Shown: positions 45,058 to 51,718 of the stretch, piece by piece
Layout of the letters: the number at the start of each line of letters is the position of its first letter
Position numbering within the stretch: the first letter of the stretch is position 1
DNA from: Nocardia sp. SYP-A9097
GTDB taxonomy: Bacteria > Actinomycetota > Actinomycetes > Mycobacteriales > Mycobacteriaceae
Direction: 5' to 3'
NCBI RefSeq assembly: GCF_009649815.1
Contig: NZ_WJIC01000006.1
Span: forward strand, 186,001-250,000
Length of the DNA stretch: 64,000 nucleotides
Position numbers and translations under genes: made by a program
The notes under the pieces: model-generated
Told to the model about the DNA's origin: nothing
The model's input: the letters and a program-made list of their open reading frames with translations, nothing else
Database searches by the model: none

Positions 45058-45890
45058 GTGGAGGCATTGACGAGGCCCGGCGGGCGCTCGGGCAGCGGCT
45101 TCGAGAGATACGCCGAAGGGCGGGGATCTCCGGCCGCGAGCTTGCGCGCCTGTCAGGGTGGCATGAAACGAAGGTTTCCAAGATTGAGTACGGCCGGGTC
45201 AAGCCGTCCGATGCTGATGTACGCGCCTACTGTGCTCACACCGGCTCGGGTGACCAACTCGAAGACCTCCTAGCCGCCGTCCATAACATGGACGCCGCTT
45301 ATATGGAATATAAGCGACAGCACGCAACAGGGCTGAAGCGTGGACAGCAGAAATCAGTGAGGCTTGCCGAGCGATCGAAGTTTGTACGGATATTTCAGCC
45401 GGTGATCATCCCTGGCATTCTCCAAACTGCCGAATACGCTGAAAGCGTTCTGAGGCACTACGTCAAGTTTTACCGACTTCCCGACGATGTAGACGACGCT
45501 GTATCGAAGCGGATCGAACGTCAGCAATTCTTATACCGTGGCGAACGGCGTTTTCACATACTCGTCTCTGAGCAAGCGTTGTATACGTCGGTTGGCACTA
45601 AAACCGTCATGATCGGACAGTTAGACCGACTTATGGCGGTAATCGGCCTGTCGCGAGTCTTGCTCGGTATCGTCCCAGTTCAGTCCGGTCCACCGATGCA
45701 GACAACGAACTTCGTCATGTTCGACACTCGGCTTGTGACCGTGGAGGGGGTAACAGCGGAGCTGAGCATAACTCAGCCCCGAGAGATCGCGATATACAGT
45801 CGCGCGTTTGATGCTCTGGCAACTCAATCTGTCACGGGTGATGCAGCGCGGGCGTTGATTCGGAAAGCGATCGAAACATGGTCCGAATAG
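45054..45890 (+). CDS. HTH-DUF5753 (Scr1-like) transcriptional regulator (E1)
   Basis: 278 residues. The N-terminal XRE-type HTH contains LGQRLREIRRRAGISGRELA and WHETKVSKIEYGRVKPS. The C-terminal DUF5753 domain has IIPGILQTAEYAESVLR, RIERQQFLYRGERRFHILVSEQAL and REIAIYSRAFD. The class is annotated as antitoxin-like regulators of Scr1/WhiJ type, usually paired with DUF397. Here the partner is DUF6879 instead. It is the same length as its E2 copy (51715-52551). It probably controls the divergent promoter region upstream of the operon. Confidence 0.9.
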   Translation: MSGGIDEARRALGQRLREIRRRAGISGRELARLSGWHETKVSKIEYGRVKPSDADVRAYCAHTGSGDQLEDLLAAVHNMDAAYMEYKRQHATGLKRGQQKSVRLAERSKFVRIFQPVIIPGILQTAEYAESVLRHYVKFYRLPDDVDDAVSKRIERQQFLYRGERRFHILVSEQALYTSVGTKTVMIGQLDRLMAVIGLSRVLLGIVPVQSGPPMQTTNFVMFDTRLVTVEGVTAELSITQPREIAIYSRAFDALATQSVTGDAARALIRKAIETWSE

Positions 45891-45921
45891 CTCTCGGAGT
45901 GCGACTTAGCAGCTCGGTAGG

Positions 45922-46095
45922 CTACTGATCAGATTTGATCGGTAACCGAGACGAAATCTCTTGGAGCATCTGGCTGTGTTCGTTCTGTGCTTCCTTGACT
46001 CCGGCAAGGGACACTTGGATATCTGCTAAGTGTTCACGGACGGTGGTCAACTGTCCGTGGATACCTTCGAAACTATCTGCCGCAGTCTTGTCCAT
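45922..46095 (-). CDS. Small coiled-coil phage protein
   Basis: 57 residues from the ATG at 46095; a TTG at 46122 would add nine. The heptad-like sequence GIHGQLTTVREHLADIQVSL continues through KEAQNEHSQMLQEISSRL and is predicted to form a coiled coil. A perfect stem (AGGCGGCA-AAAC-TGCCGCCT, 46114-46133) lies just upstream. Convergent with the cassette regulator. Function unknown. Confidence 0.5.
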   Translation of the reverse strand: MDKTAADSFEGIHGQLTTVREHLADIQVSLAGVKEAQNEHSQMLQEISSRLPIKSDQ

Positions 46096-46157
46096 AGATG
46101 GGAAGTCTACCGGAGGCGGCAAAACTGCCGCCTCGTTTAGCCGTGGACGAAAGAAAA

Positions 46158-46190
46158 CCGCCTAGGGCATACATGAGTATGCCTAGACGG
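46158..46190 (-). terminator. Rho-independent terminator of the winged-helix gene
   Basis: On the minus strand a near-perfect 15-bp stem around CTAGGCATAC/GTATGCCCTAG with a 4-nt loop is followed by TTTTCTTT. It lies 25 bp after the stop of the leftward gene at 46215. Confidence 0.8.
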
Positions 46191-46214
46191 TTGTGGGGGC
46201 TTAGAAAGGCGCTA

Positions 46215-46814
46215 TTAACTAAGCTGAGTCTGTTGCTCTTGGCGTCTGGTTGCGGTGGCGGAACCGGGCCATTCATCGGTAGTGCCGATTTCTACACTGT
46301 GATCGGTTGTGGTGACTGCTTCACTGGCAGCCGGGTTCTCTTTCCACCCATCCCAACAGTGGGTGTCCACACCCCCATCTAGTTCTCTATACATGTTAAT
46401 GTCTGTAGTAGATTTATTATCTCTATATAGTGGGGTGTCTACGCCCCCAACTACCGGGTGTGTACGCCCCTTATTGGGGGTGTGTACACCCCCATCCATT
46501 TTGTGGTCCTGGGTGCATCTGGACCAGTCGAAGCCGTCCGGCACTGCAAGCCGGTACTTGGTCTTCTTGCCCTTGCCGCCGCGCTCGGCGATCGCCAGCC
46601 AACCGGCAGTAACCAGCTTCTTTACCTGAGCTTCCATGGCGTCAGCGGACTTGCCGGAGGCATGGGCCATGTCCTCATAGCTCACTTTCCATTCCAGTGT
46701 CACGGAGTTGATGTGGTGCCAGATAACGATGGCCGCTTCAGCGGGCATCTTTTGCCCGTTGTAGGCAAACGCTTTCATCCATTCAAACTTGGATAGGTTA
46801 TTGCTTGTCGTCAC
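46215..46814 (-). CDS. Phage winged-helix DNA-binding protein (possible replication initiator or regulator)
   Basis: 199 residues from a GTG at 46814. The first ~95 residues look like a winged helix: SKFEWMKAFAYNGQKMPAEA, then VIWHHINSVTLEWKVSYEDMA, the recognition region SADAMEAQVKKLVTAGWLAI and a basic wing GGKGKKTKYRLAV. The C-terminal half is low complexity and repeats GGVHTP/GGVDTP/GGVDTH. Those repeats are encoded by palindromic DNA at 46361-46493. It overlaps the upstream small gene by 17 nt. The family is not recognised for certain. Confidence 0.7.
   Translation of the reverse strand: MTTSNNLSKFEWMKAFAYNGQKMPAEAAIVIWHHINSVTLEWKVSYEDMAHASGKSADAMEAQVKKLVTAGWLAIAERGGKGKKTKYRLAVPDGFDWSRCTQDHKMDGGVHTPNKGRTHPVVGGVDTPLYRDNKSTTDINMYRELDGGVDTHCWDGWKENPAASEAVTTTDHSVEIGTTDEWPGSATATRRQEQQTQLS
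46361..46493. repeat. Four GGGTGT-n2-ACRCCC palindromes inside the winged-helix gene
   Basis: Copies: GGGTGTCCACACCC (46361-46374), GGGGTGTCTACGCCCC (46432-46447), GGGTGTGTACGCCC (46456-46469) and GGGGGTGTGTACACCCCC (46476-46493, perfect 8-bp arms). All share GGGTGT-n2-ACRCCC. They could be iterons or operator sites bound by the protein that carries them. Confidence 0.75.
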
Positions 46815-46974
46815 TATTGGTGTCCCCTAGGACTCGATCAATTTCATTACGAAGTTCGGATAGTTCGGCAGCATTGAAAGGCTGCCCTTTGGCTGTGCCG
46901 GGAGCGGTGACGAAGTACAACGTCTTCTCAAACCGCTTAGACCAGCGCGCTTGTATTAGCTCTGTGTTGTTCAT
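46798..46974 (-). CDS. Small hypothetical phage protein
   Basis: 58 residues, MNNTELIQARWSKRFEKTLY then FVTAPGTAKGQPFNAAELSE, ending in a helical acidic part (LRNEIDRVLGDTNSDDKQ). AGAGGATAC lies upstream of the ATG. It overlaps the winged-helix gene start by 17 nt, so they are co-translated. Family not recognised. Confidence 0.6.
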   Translation of the reverse strand: MNNTELIQARWSKRFEKTLYFVTAPGTAKGQPFNAAELSELRNEIDRVLGDTNSDDKQ

Positions 46975-46992
46975 CGTGTATCCTCTTTAGTG

Positions 46993-47033
46993 CCCGCGGT
47001 CGGAGCTTGCTAAGGACATGCTCCGACCGTGGG
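46993..47033. terminator. Strong hairpin after the integrase operon
   Basis: CCCGCGGTCGGAGC and GCTCCGACCGTGGG form a 14-bp stem (one G-T pair) with a 13-nt loop. It is 10 bp past the stop of the leftward gene at 47044 and upstream of the next leftward gene, so it should end integrase-operon transcription. TTTACTT follows on the plus strand. Confidence 0.7.
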
Positions 47034-47043
47034 TTTACTTGTT

Positions 47044-47334
47044 TCAGTTGATCCGGTAAATTCGGATGATTCTTTGATAACCCATCATTGATGTGTCTCG
47101 GTATTCATCCTCATAGACCAACTTATGCGGGTTCGCGGCCAGGAACGCTGCCAATGGTTCATACAGTTGTTGATGCAGTTTGACTCTCGGGGACCTGGAT
47201 TCCAGCACGTATCGGGCGTCTCCACGCTCTATGATCCATGCTTGGAGCAAAGTAGGACTGTCCACCAAAGACTCACCCACGATCTCTACTTCGCTCTGGA
47301 GCGTCTCGGCTAGTTCTTGTTCGGTATTTGTCAC
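47044..47334 (-). CDS. Hypothetical protein coupled to the integrase
   Basis: 96 residues, MTNTEQELAETLQSEVEIVG..., mixed alpha/beta, ending QRIIRIYRIN. It starts within the integrase stop (GTGA at 47331-47334), so the two are translated together. I do not recognise the family. Because of the coupling it could be an accessory or directionality factor for the integrase, but that is inference from position only. Confidence 0.6.
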   Translation of the reverse strand: MTNTEQELAETLQSEVEIVGESLVDSPTLLQAWIIERGDARYVLESRSPRVKLHQQLYEPLAAFLAANPHKLVYEDEYRDTSMMGYQRIIRIYRIN

Positions 47335-48932
47335 TTGTCCTCATCATCTTTGATCGGAGAGGCCCAATACCCGTCTGCGGATATGTAGGCGGGCAGACTG
47401 TTCCTGCGTTCTTCCCTGTGTCTTTCCGCTACATCTTTCGGAATGCTCAGAGCGTCGTACAATTCATCAGGCACGTGGAGTCTGACATCAGCTGGTTGCA
47501 GGCTAGTGACATATAGCCGGATGCCCGCCTTCATGAGCAGTGCCCTGCGTTCCTCCGGATTCATCCGCTGGTATGCGTCCGCGTATGTTTCTCCGGTCGG
47601 TTCTTCTATGTACTCGGCTGGACGCTGCGGGAGCGACTGAAGCAACTTGCGTTTCTCCACCAGAGCCCCGAGGCGCTCCCGGTAGTCTCCGTCCCCTCCG
47701 TCATAGTCATAGAACCCAAGGTCTTTCTCGTCACGGATGCTGGTCATAGCTCGGGTAACTGCTTCGAGTTCGTCTGTGTGATCCTCTCCCGGAATAACCT
47801 TCCGGACTGTTATCGGGAGGTCGTAGAGTTCCATATATACGGCGTCATCCAAGATTCTTTGTACTACGGATTCAACGAATGTGGCTGCGGTGCATCGGGG
47901 CTTGCCCGACTTAGGTACACACCGGTAATACGAATACGTCTTGCCGTTGGGGTTGGTGGTGCTGGCTCGGTACAACCGGTCTTCGCACACGCTATGGTAA
48001 ACAATGCCAAGCAAGGGAGCTGCACCGTGGGAACGCTCACGGGTACGCGAACGGGTTTTCAGGATTGCCTGAATCTGGTTCCATTCCTCATCAGTGAAGA
48101 TCCCCTTAGCGCAATATTTTATAGGCATTCCGTCAGCACCACGTGCAAGCCGCCGTTCTTTCACTGAACGGCCAACCAGCTTGAATCCCTGGGTTGCGGG
48201 AGACTTGAGGATTTTCCCTACGCTTGATTGGTTCCAGTCGTCTGATACCTCAGTTTTCCGGCTAGCTCCCTCTTTGTGGTAGTGCCGTGCGGGTGTCGGG
48301 AATCCATCAGCGGTAAGCCGCGCTGCGATCTCCCACTGAGATTTATCGGCGATAGTCATTTCCCCCATAATCCGTACAGCCTTGGAGGTGACAGGATCAA
48401 TCGCCAGCGTCTTACCCGCCCGAGGATGATCTACGATCATGTACCCGAATGGTGGTTGCCCACCGGGCCACCGGTCCATCTTCCGCAAAGCATTATGCGA
48501 GTCTTTGACTCGGGTTGATAGCGTGCCAGCTTCCAGCTCTGCAAGCGCGGCGATGATCGCAACCATCGCTTTACCGAACGGTGTGGCTAGGTCGAAACCT
48601 TCGGTAGCTGAGACCAGGCTCTTGCCGTTGTCCTCGCACCATGCGATCAAGTCGGCAAGATCCTTGGAAGACCGCACCAGCCGGTCAAGCCTCCACACCA
48701 CGATCACATCGAACTCATGCGCTCGGTTCTTCAGCCAGTCGCCGAGCACCGGCCGATCGAACGGTGAGTACTTGGTGGCGGACACGTCCAAGTCGGTTGC
48801 TGTTCCGGCCTCGGTCCAGCCGCGAACTTGGGCAGTGTTGCGTCCGTGCTCGAGCTGACGCGTGGGTGACGTAGATTCGTCAGTCATGACGGATAGCCGC
48901 GCTACCAGCAAGGCGCGTAATGGGGGCTGCAT
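47331..48932 (-). CDS. Large serine integrase of E1
   Basis: 533 residues from the ATG at 48932. The resolvase domain starts LRALLVARLSVMTDESTSPT; the Ser in ARLS is the likely nucleophile, and VVWRLDRLVRSSKDLADLI is the conserved second motif. The recombinase domain follows (PPFGYMIVD...). A zinc ribbon (CEDRLYRA...YYRC...RC) and a C-terminal coiled coil come next. It should catalyse unidirectional attP x attB recombination; its attB is inferred to be within xthA. The gene lies next to attR, as usual. A truncated relative is at 53563-53651. Confidence 0.95.
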   Translation of the reverse strand: MQPPLRALLVARLSVMTDESTSPTRQLEHGRNTAQVRGWTEAGTATDLDVSATKYSPFDRPVLGDWLKNRAHEFDVIVVWRLDRLVRSSKDLADLIAWCEDNGKSLVSATEGFDLATPFGKAMVAIIAALAELEAGTLSTRVKDSHNALRKMDRWPGGQPPFGYMIVDHPRAGKTLAIDPVTSKAVRIMGEMTIADKSQWEIAARLTADGFPTPARHYHKEGASRKTEVSDDWNQSSVGKILKSPATQGFKLVGRSVKERRLARGADGMPIKYCAKGIFTDEEWNQIQAILKTRSRTRERSHGAAPLLGIVYHSVCEDRLYRASTTNPNGKTYSYYRCVPKSGKPRCTAATFVESVVQRILDDAVYMELYDLPITVRKVIPGEDHTDELEAVTRAMTSIRDEKDLGFYDYDGGDGDYRERLGALVEKRKLLQSLPQRPAEYIEEPTGETYADAYQRMNPEERRALLMKAGIRLYVTSLQPADVRLHVPDELYDALSIPKDVAERHREERRNSLPAYISADGYWASPIKDDEDK

Positions 48933-48990
48933 CTCGGTTCCTCTCCAGATCAAGGGCGATTCTAGGGTTTGTAAAGTCGAGTCGGTCTGG

Positions 48991-49001
48991 TGGAGGATCG
49001 A
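48991..49001. other. Right attachment site (attR core) of E1
   Basis: TGGAGGATCGA, the partner of the core at 34312-34322. Left of it is phage leader DNA before the integrase; right of it the native xthA reading frame resumes (W-R-I-D-Y-Q-L). Confidence 0.75.
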
Positions 49002-49119
49002 TTACCAGCTGGCGCGCGGCGATATCGCCATGCGCGCAAAGCAAGCCGTGGTCGAGAAGGCCGCGACGTACGCCGAGCGCTGGTCCGACCACGCACCGGT
49101 CACGGTGCAATACCGGTGA
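48991..49119 (+). pseudogene. xthA: Displaced native 3' end of xthA
   Basis: Forty-two codons plus stop that encode WRIDYQLARGDIAMRAKQAV, then VEKAATYAERWSDHAPVTVQ and YR. This is a normal exonuclease III C-terminus, with the catalytic His in SDHAPV, but it has no 5' part or start. It was separated from the gene body when E1 integrated. It keeps the GTGA overlap with the start of the downstream ribonuclease gene. Confidence 0.88.
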
Positions 49120-49170
49120 ACATCTCCTCCAAGGCCCGGGCCTGGCTGCTACTCGGCGGCACCCTGGTGC
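49116..49170 (+). pseudogene. Truncated 5' end of a secreted ribonuclease gene
   Basis: The GTG at 49116 begins NISSKARAWLLLGGTLVLV, clearly related to the start of the intact RNase at 53659 (NVSKKTRAWLVLSGALVMV) but different in many bases. It is cut within the signal anchor, where the sequence passes into an orphan xthA tail. The junction falls in CTGGTCC, which is present in both parents (49170-49176), so microhomology-mediated joining is likely. Confidence 0.8.
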
Positions 49171-49251
49171 TGGTCCGATCATGCGCCAGTCACTGTGGAG
49201 TTCAGCGATATTCCGACTCTGAGTCGAGCCGCTGAACGCGTATTGGTCTGA
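49171..49251 (+). pseudogene. Orphan replacement xthA 3' end (tail B)
   Basis: Twenty-six codons plus TGA encoding WSDHAPVTVEFSDIPTLSRA and AERVLV. It parallels the replacement tail supplied by E1 (WSDHAPVTVEYAES...AERALSAV) more than the native end (WSDHAPVTVQYR). It is therefore the left-end remnant of a second element that used the same insertion strategy. Confidence 0.8.
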
Positions 49252-49849
49252 CTGAATTCCCTCCCGGGGATTTCTGGAGACCCTGGTCATGTCGGCCGGG
49301 GTCTTGTTGTTTCTAGGTGGTCGACCCCACCTTCGAGCGTTGAGGTTCTCCGACGCCTGGGACTCTGGTTGATCCTCGTGCCACTACCTGGCTCGGCGGT
49401 TGTCGTACATGGCCGTGAGCGTCGGCGGCGGAGGCTCTCCTGCGGCGGTTATGTTGGGCCGGAACTCGATTGGTTCATCGTCCATGCTTCGTTGGACGCT
49501 CCACGCGGGCAACAGGTTCCTATCTGGGATACCTGAAAAAGGTTGTTCAGCAGCAGATTGCGATCTTGAAAGGCGTTGAGTAGCGTCAGCCTTTCGGGCT
49601 TGTCCCCCCCATTGGCTGGCACCATTGGGGCCACAAGTTCGCCGCCTAAGCACCGGCGCGGGGCGGCATCGCCGGGAGATAGATCTACAGAAGACTGAGC
49701 TCCAAACGAAGACCCGGCAGCTGTGGCTGCCTACAAGTTCCCTCCTAAGGCCGGAAGGTCGGACCTTGGTTCACCAGGCGTAGAAACATGTCTGGTCGAG
49801 CTGAGGTTCGCCCAAACCCCTCTCTCGACCAGCGTCAGAGAGGAAATCA
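49252..49849. other. 598-bp stretch without a supported gene
   Basis: E2 left region. The only frame worth noting is leftward 49384-49485 (MDDEPIEFRPNITAAGEPPP..., 33 residues), which lacks a good ribosome binding site. No strong repeats were seen. It is probably decayed phage sequence. Confidence 0.4.
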
Positions 49850-50032
49850 GTGGACGTCCCAACCGCTATCGCGATCGCCTCCGCCGTGACGGGTGCAACC
49901 GCATCGGTCGCCGCCGGCGTGGCCAAGATCGTCGTCACCAAGAACAAGATCCGGCTCATTCGCGAGGCCCTGAAGGATGTACCGGGACCGGAGCGCCCCG
50001 CCGTAATCCAGGCCGTTGCAGAGGTTCTGTAG
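49850..50032 (+). CDS. Small membrane-associated protein
   Basis: 60 residues from a GTG at 49850 after AGAGAGGAAA. The first half (PTAIAIASAVTGATASVAAG) is small-residue-rich and could span or associate with a membrane. The second half is amphipathic and charged (TKNKIRLIREALKDVPGPER). A strong terminator follows directly, so it is its own unit. It may be a holin-like or toxin-like peptide, but there is no diagnostic motif. Confidence 0.6.
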   Translation: MDVPTAIAIASAVTGATASVAAGVAKIVVTKNKIRLIREALKDVPGPERPAVIQAVAEVL

Positions 50033-50046
50033 CGCTGAAACGACGA

Positions 50047-50076
50047 GCCCCCGGCAGCACAAAGGCTGTCGGGGGC
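50047..50076 (+). terminator. Terminator after the small membrane protein gene
   Basis: GCCCCCGGCAGC and GCTGTCGGGGGC make a 12-bp stem (one G-T pair) with a 6-nt loop, 14 bp after the stop codon. Confidence 0.75.
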
Positions 50077-50271
50077 AAGTCAATTCGCCGCCAAGCATCA
50101 GCGCGGCAAGCTGCCATGGTTCACCGGGTCAGGGGAAGGTTCCTTGATCACGCTGTGCCTCTGCTGTTTTCGGTGTGGACCGATGTCGAAACCCGGCGCG
50201 GTCGCGAAGGTGCCGGGGGCCTGTCGTGAAGCACGTTGGTAGACAGCGTTTCTAAGGTGTCCTGAGTTCGG

Positions 50272-50679
50272 CTATGACCCCACCTCCTCCCGAGGCTCCC
50301 GAGCGTCGGTGTGGCTCTGCGATGGGTTCAACGCGTCGGCAAGTTCCGTCGATGAGAGTCCGAGCCGCCAGCGGTACGTCTTCGTCGGGGTGACGGTGTG
50401 CAGCTCCGCAAAGGCGGTGACGTGATCCGAATTCCCTCCGACGTGCCCAAGATCCGGAGTGATCACACGCGCCGAATCGACCTGTCGGACCGCGTTGTAG
50501 AGCGTCTGCATGTGCGAGCCATCGCTGTTGCCGAGTACAAGAATCTCGGCAACCCTCAGATTCAGTTCTTGGGCGCGCTGACGTGCGTAGAAGGTTGCCC
50601 AGTCAAGATCGGCTTTGCTCGTCAGCACGCCACGGTTTACGTAGATGACCACTTTGTCTCGCCGTTGGTTGTTGCTCAC
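50272..50679 (-). CDS. Degenerate resolvase-like protein of the E2 cassette
   Basis: 135 residues from a GTG at 50679. VVIYVNRGVLTSKADLDW, ARQRAQELNLRVAEILVLGN and VRQVDSARVITPDLGHVGGN follow the strand-helix order of a serine recombinase N-domain but lack the catalytic Ser arginine motif. The late ELHTVTPTKTYRW matches DVITVNPEETYARR of the E1 relative. Both genes start shortly after the conserved ACAGGGGC leader. It is divergent from the operon at 50878. Confidence 0.65.
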   Translation of the reverse strand: MSNNQRRDKVVIYVNRGVLTSKADLDWATFYARQRAQELNLRVAEILVLGNSDGSHMQTLYNAVRQVDSARVITPDLGHVGGNSDHVTAFAELHTVTPTKTYRWRLGLSSTELADALNPSQSHTDAREPREEVGS

Positions 50680-50683
50680 GTCG

Positions 50684-50762
50684 GCCCCTGTCCGTTGTTG
50701 GTGAGGCAGTCCGGGGGCGGGTCGACCGCACCGGCCCCGAACGCCTGGTCATGACGCTAGGG
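50684..50762. promoter_or_regulatory. Conserved divergent intergenic block (E2 copy)
   Basis: 79-bp block matching 43996-44072: GCCCCTGTC, GGCAGTCCGGG, GCACCGGCCCCG, ACGCCTGG and ACGCTAGG in the same order. Conservation of non-coding DNA alongside diverged proteins points to a functional promoter/operator. Confidence 0.65.
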
Positions 50763-50877
50763 ATTGGTGTTCCACAAGGTCGAGAAGATTGCTCCAGATT
50801 GCTTGAAAAACTAGCCGTGATGCTCTGAATTTCTAGCCATACTGAAGGTTCGAACAACCGCATACGGAGGTAACGCC

Positions 50878-51207
50878 ATGCTCCCTCGCTTCCTCGGCAA
50901 GAACACCCAGGGCGACCACTCCCCGACGCTGTGGGCTACCGAACAAGGGGCATACATCGTCCAAGGTTGGCGTGTGCCAGGACATCCCGAGTTGATCGAG
51001 ATTCCACACCCGTTGCTCGGGTTCTTGGAGCCGGGAACATGTCTTGGCACGGTCCTGCACGACACCGGGCACGGTACTTTTACCCTTACCGGGGGTGCCG
51101 TCACAGATCGAGAAGCTTTGAACCACATGGATATTCCGGACCACGAAGCGTGTGTGGAGGTGCCTCAGGGCAAGGAGGTGCGGCGCGATGCTCCACTTAG
51201 CCGGTGA
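50878..51207 (+). CDS. Unknown ~110-residue cassette protein (first operon gene, E2)
   Basis: 109 residues with an excellent ACGGAGGTAACGCC ribosome binding site. Blocks LPRFLGKNTQ, AYIVQGWRV, IEIPHPLLGFLEPGTC, DTGHGTFTLTGGAVTDRE and a final EVPQGKEV align with the E1 protein at 44211. It overlaps the following DUF6879 gene by 20 nt. Function unknown; always seen here as the first gene of the three-gene unit. Confidence 0.82.
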   Translation: MLPRFLGKNTQGDHSPTLWATEQGAYIVQGWRVPGHPELIEIPHPLLGFLEPGTCLGTVLHDTGHGTFTLTGGAVTDREALNHMDIPDHEACVEVPQGKEVRRDAPLSR

Positions 51208-51718
51208 TGAATTCCGAGACCTGTTCAGGACTTGTCGGAACACTGCCTTCCATATCGAAGTTCAGGACTCGTACAGCACCCCTGAGGAATCAGGACCCTT
51301 CCGAAAGTTCCTCGCTGGACAACCCGATGACTTCCAATGGCTTCGGAGCTGGCTGGACCTGGTGCGGGAGCGGACCCAGCACGGGGTGTCGTTCACGCGC
51401 CTTCGCGTTGTGACCGTCCCGCACGTCGACTACGTCCGATGGAGTTTGGCGGTTTCGCCGCTGAATATCGAAGCGGGAGAACAGATTCGGCTATTGCCGC
51501 GACATGCCGTCGACGGTGAGGAACTGCCGACTGATGACTACTGGATGTTCGATGAGAACACAGTCGCCTTCACGTTGTTCGATCCGAGAGGTGCGGCGTC
51601 GGGCGCTGCTGTGACCACCGATCCGGTGATCGTTCGCCGGTGCGCTTCGGTACGTGACTCTTTGTGGTCGCGTGCAGTCCCGTACGCCGAATACGACGGG
51701 GCTACCGTCGCCACGTGA
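51188..51718 (+). CDS. DUF6879-family protein (E2)
   Basis: 176 residues from the ATG at 51188 (AAGGAGG upstream). DDFQWLRSWLDLVRERTQHG, RLRVVTVPHVDYVRW, IEAGEQIRLLPRHA and DDYWMFDENTVAFTLFD match DUF6879 and the E1 copy block by block. Its stop overlaps the regulator start (GTGA at 51715). Predicted to work with that regulator; biochemical activity unknown. Confidence 0.85.
   Translation: MLHLAGDEFRDLFRTCRNTAFHIEVQDSYSTPEESGPFRKFLAGQPDDFQWLRSWLDLVRERTQHGVSFTRLRVVTVPHVDYVRWSLAVSPLNIEAGEQIRLLPRHAVDGEELPTDDYWMFDENTVAFTLFDPRGAASGAAVTTDPVIVRRCASVRDSLWSRAVPYAEYDGATVAT

Larger units (their letters stand above)
34312..49001. mobile_element. E1: xthA-integrated prophage remnant with serine integrase
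   Basis: About 14.7 kb, visibly lower in GC than its flanks. It is bounded by the two copies of the 11-bp core. Contents from left: replacement xthA 3' end, two frameshifted small genes (one excisionase-like), tape-measure protein, several small phage genes, decoration protein, structured non-coding stretches, the four-gene regulatory cassette, a winged-helix protein and the integrase. Terminase, portal, protease, major capsid, tail tube and lysis genes are absent, so it cannot form virions alone. It is either a deleted prophage or a satellite-like element that borrows a helper. Confidence 0.85.

Noticed and set aside
46361..46493. Possible CRISPR-like array
   Set aside because: The repeats are short palindromes with irregular spacing inside a coding region, with no cas genes nearby; not CRISPR.
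49384..49485. 33-residue leftward frame in E2 (MDDEPIEFRP...)
   Set aside because: Plausible composition but no ribosome binding site and no recognisable relative; mentioned only as a gap note.
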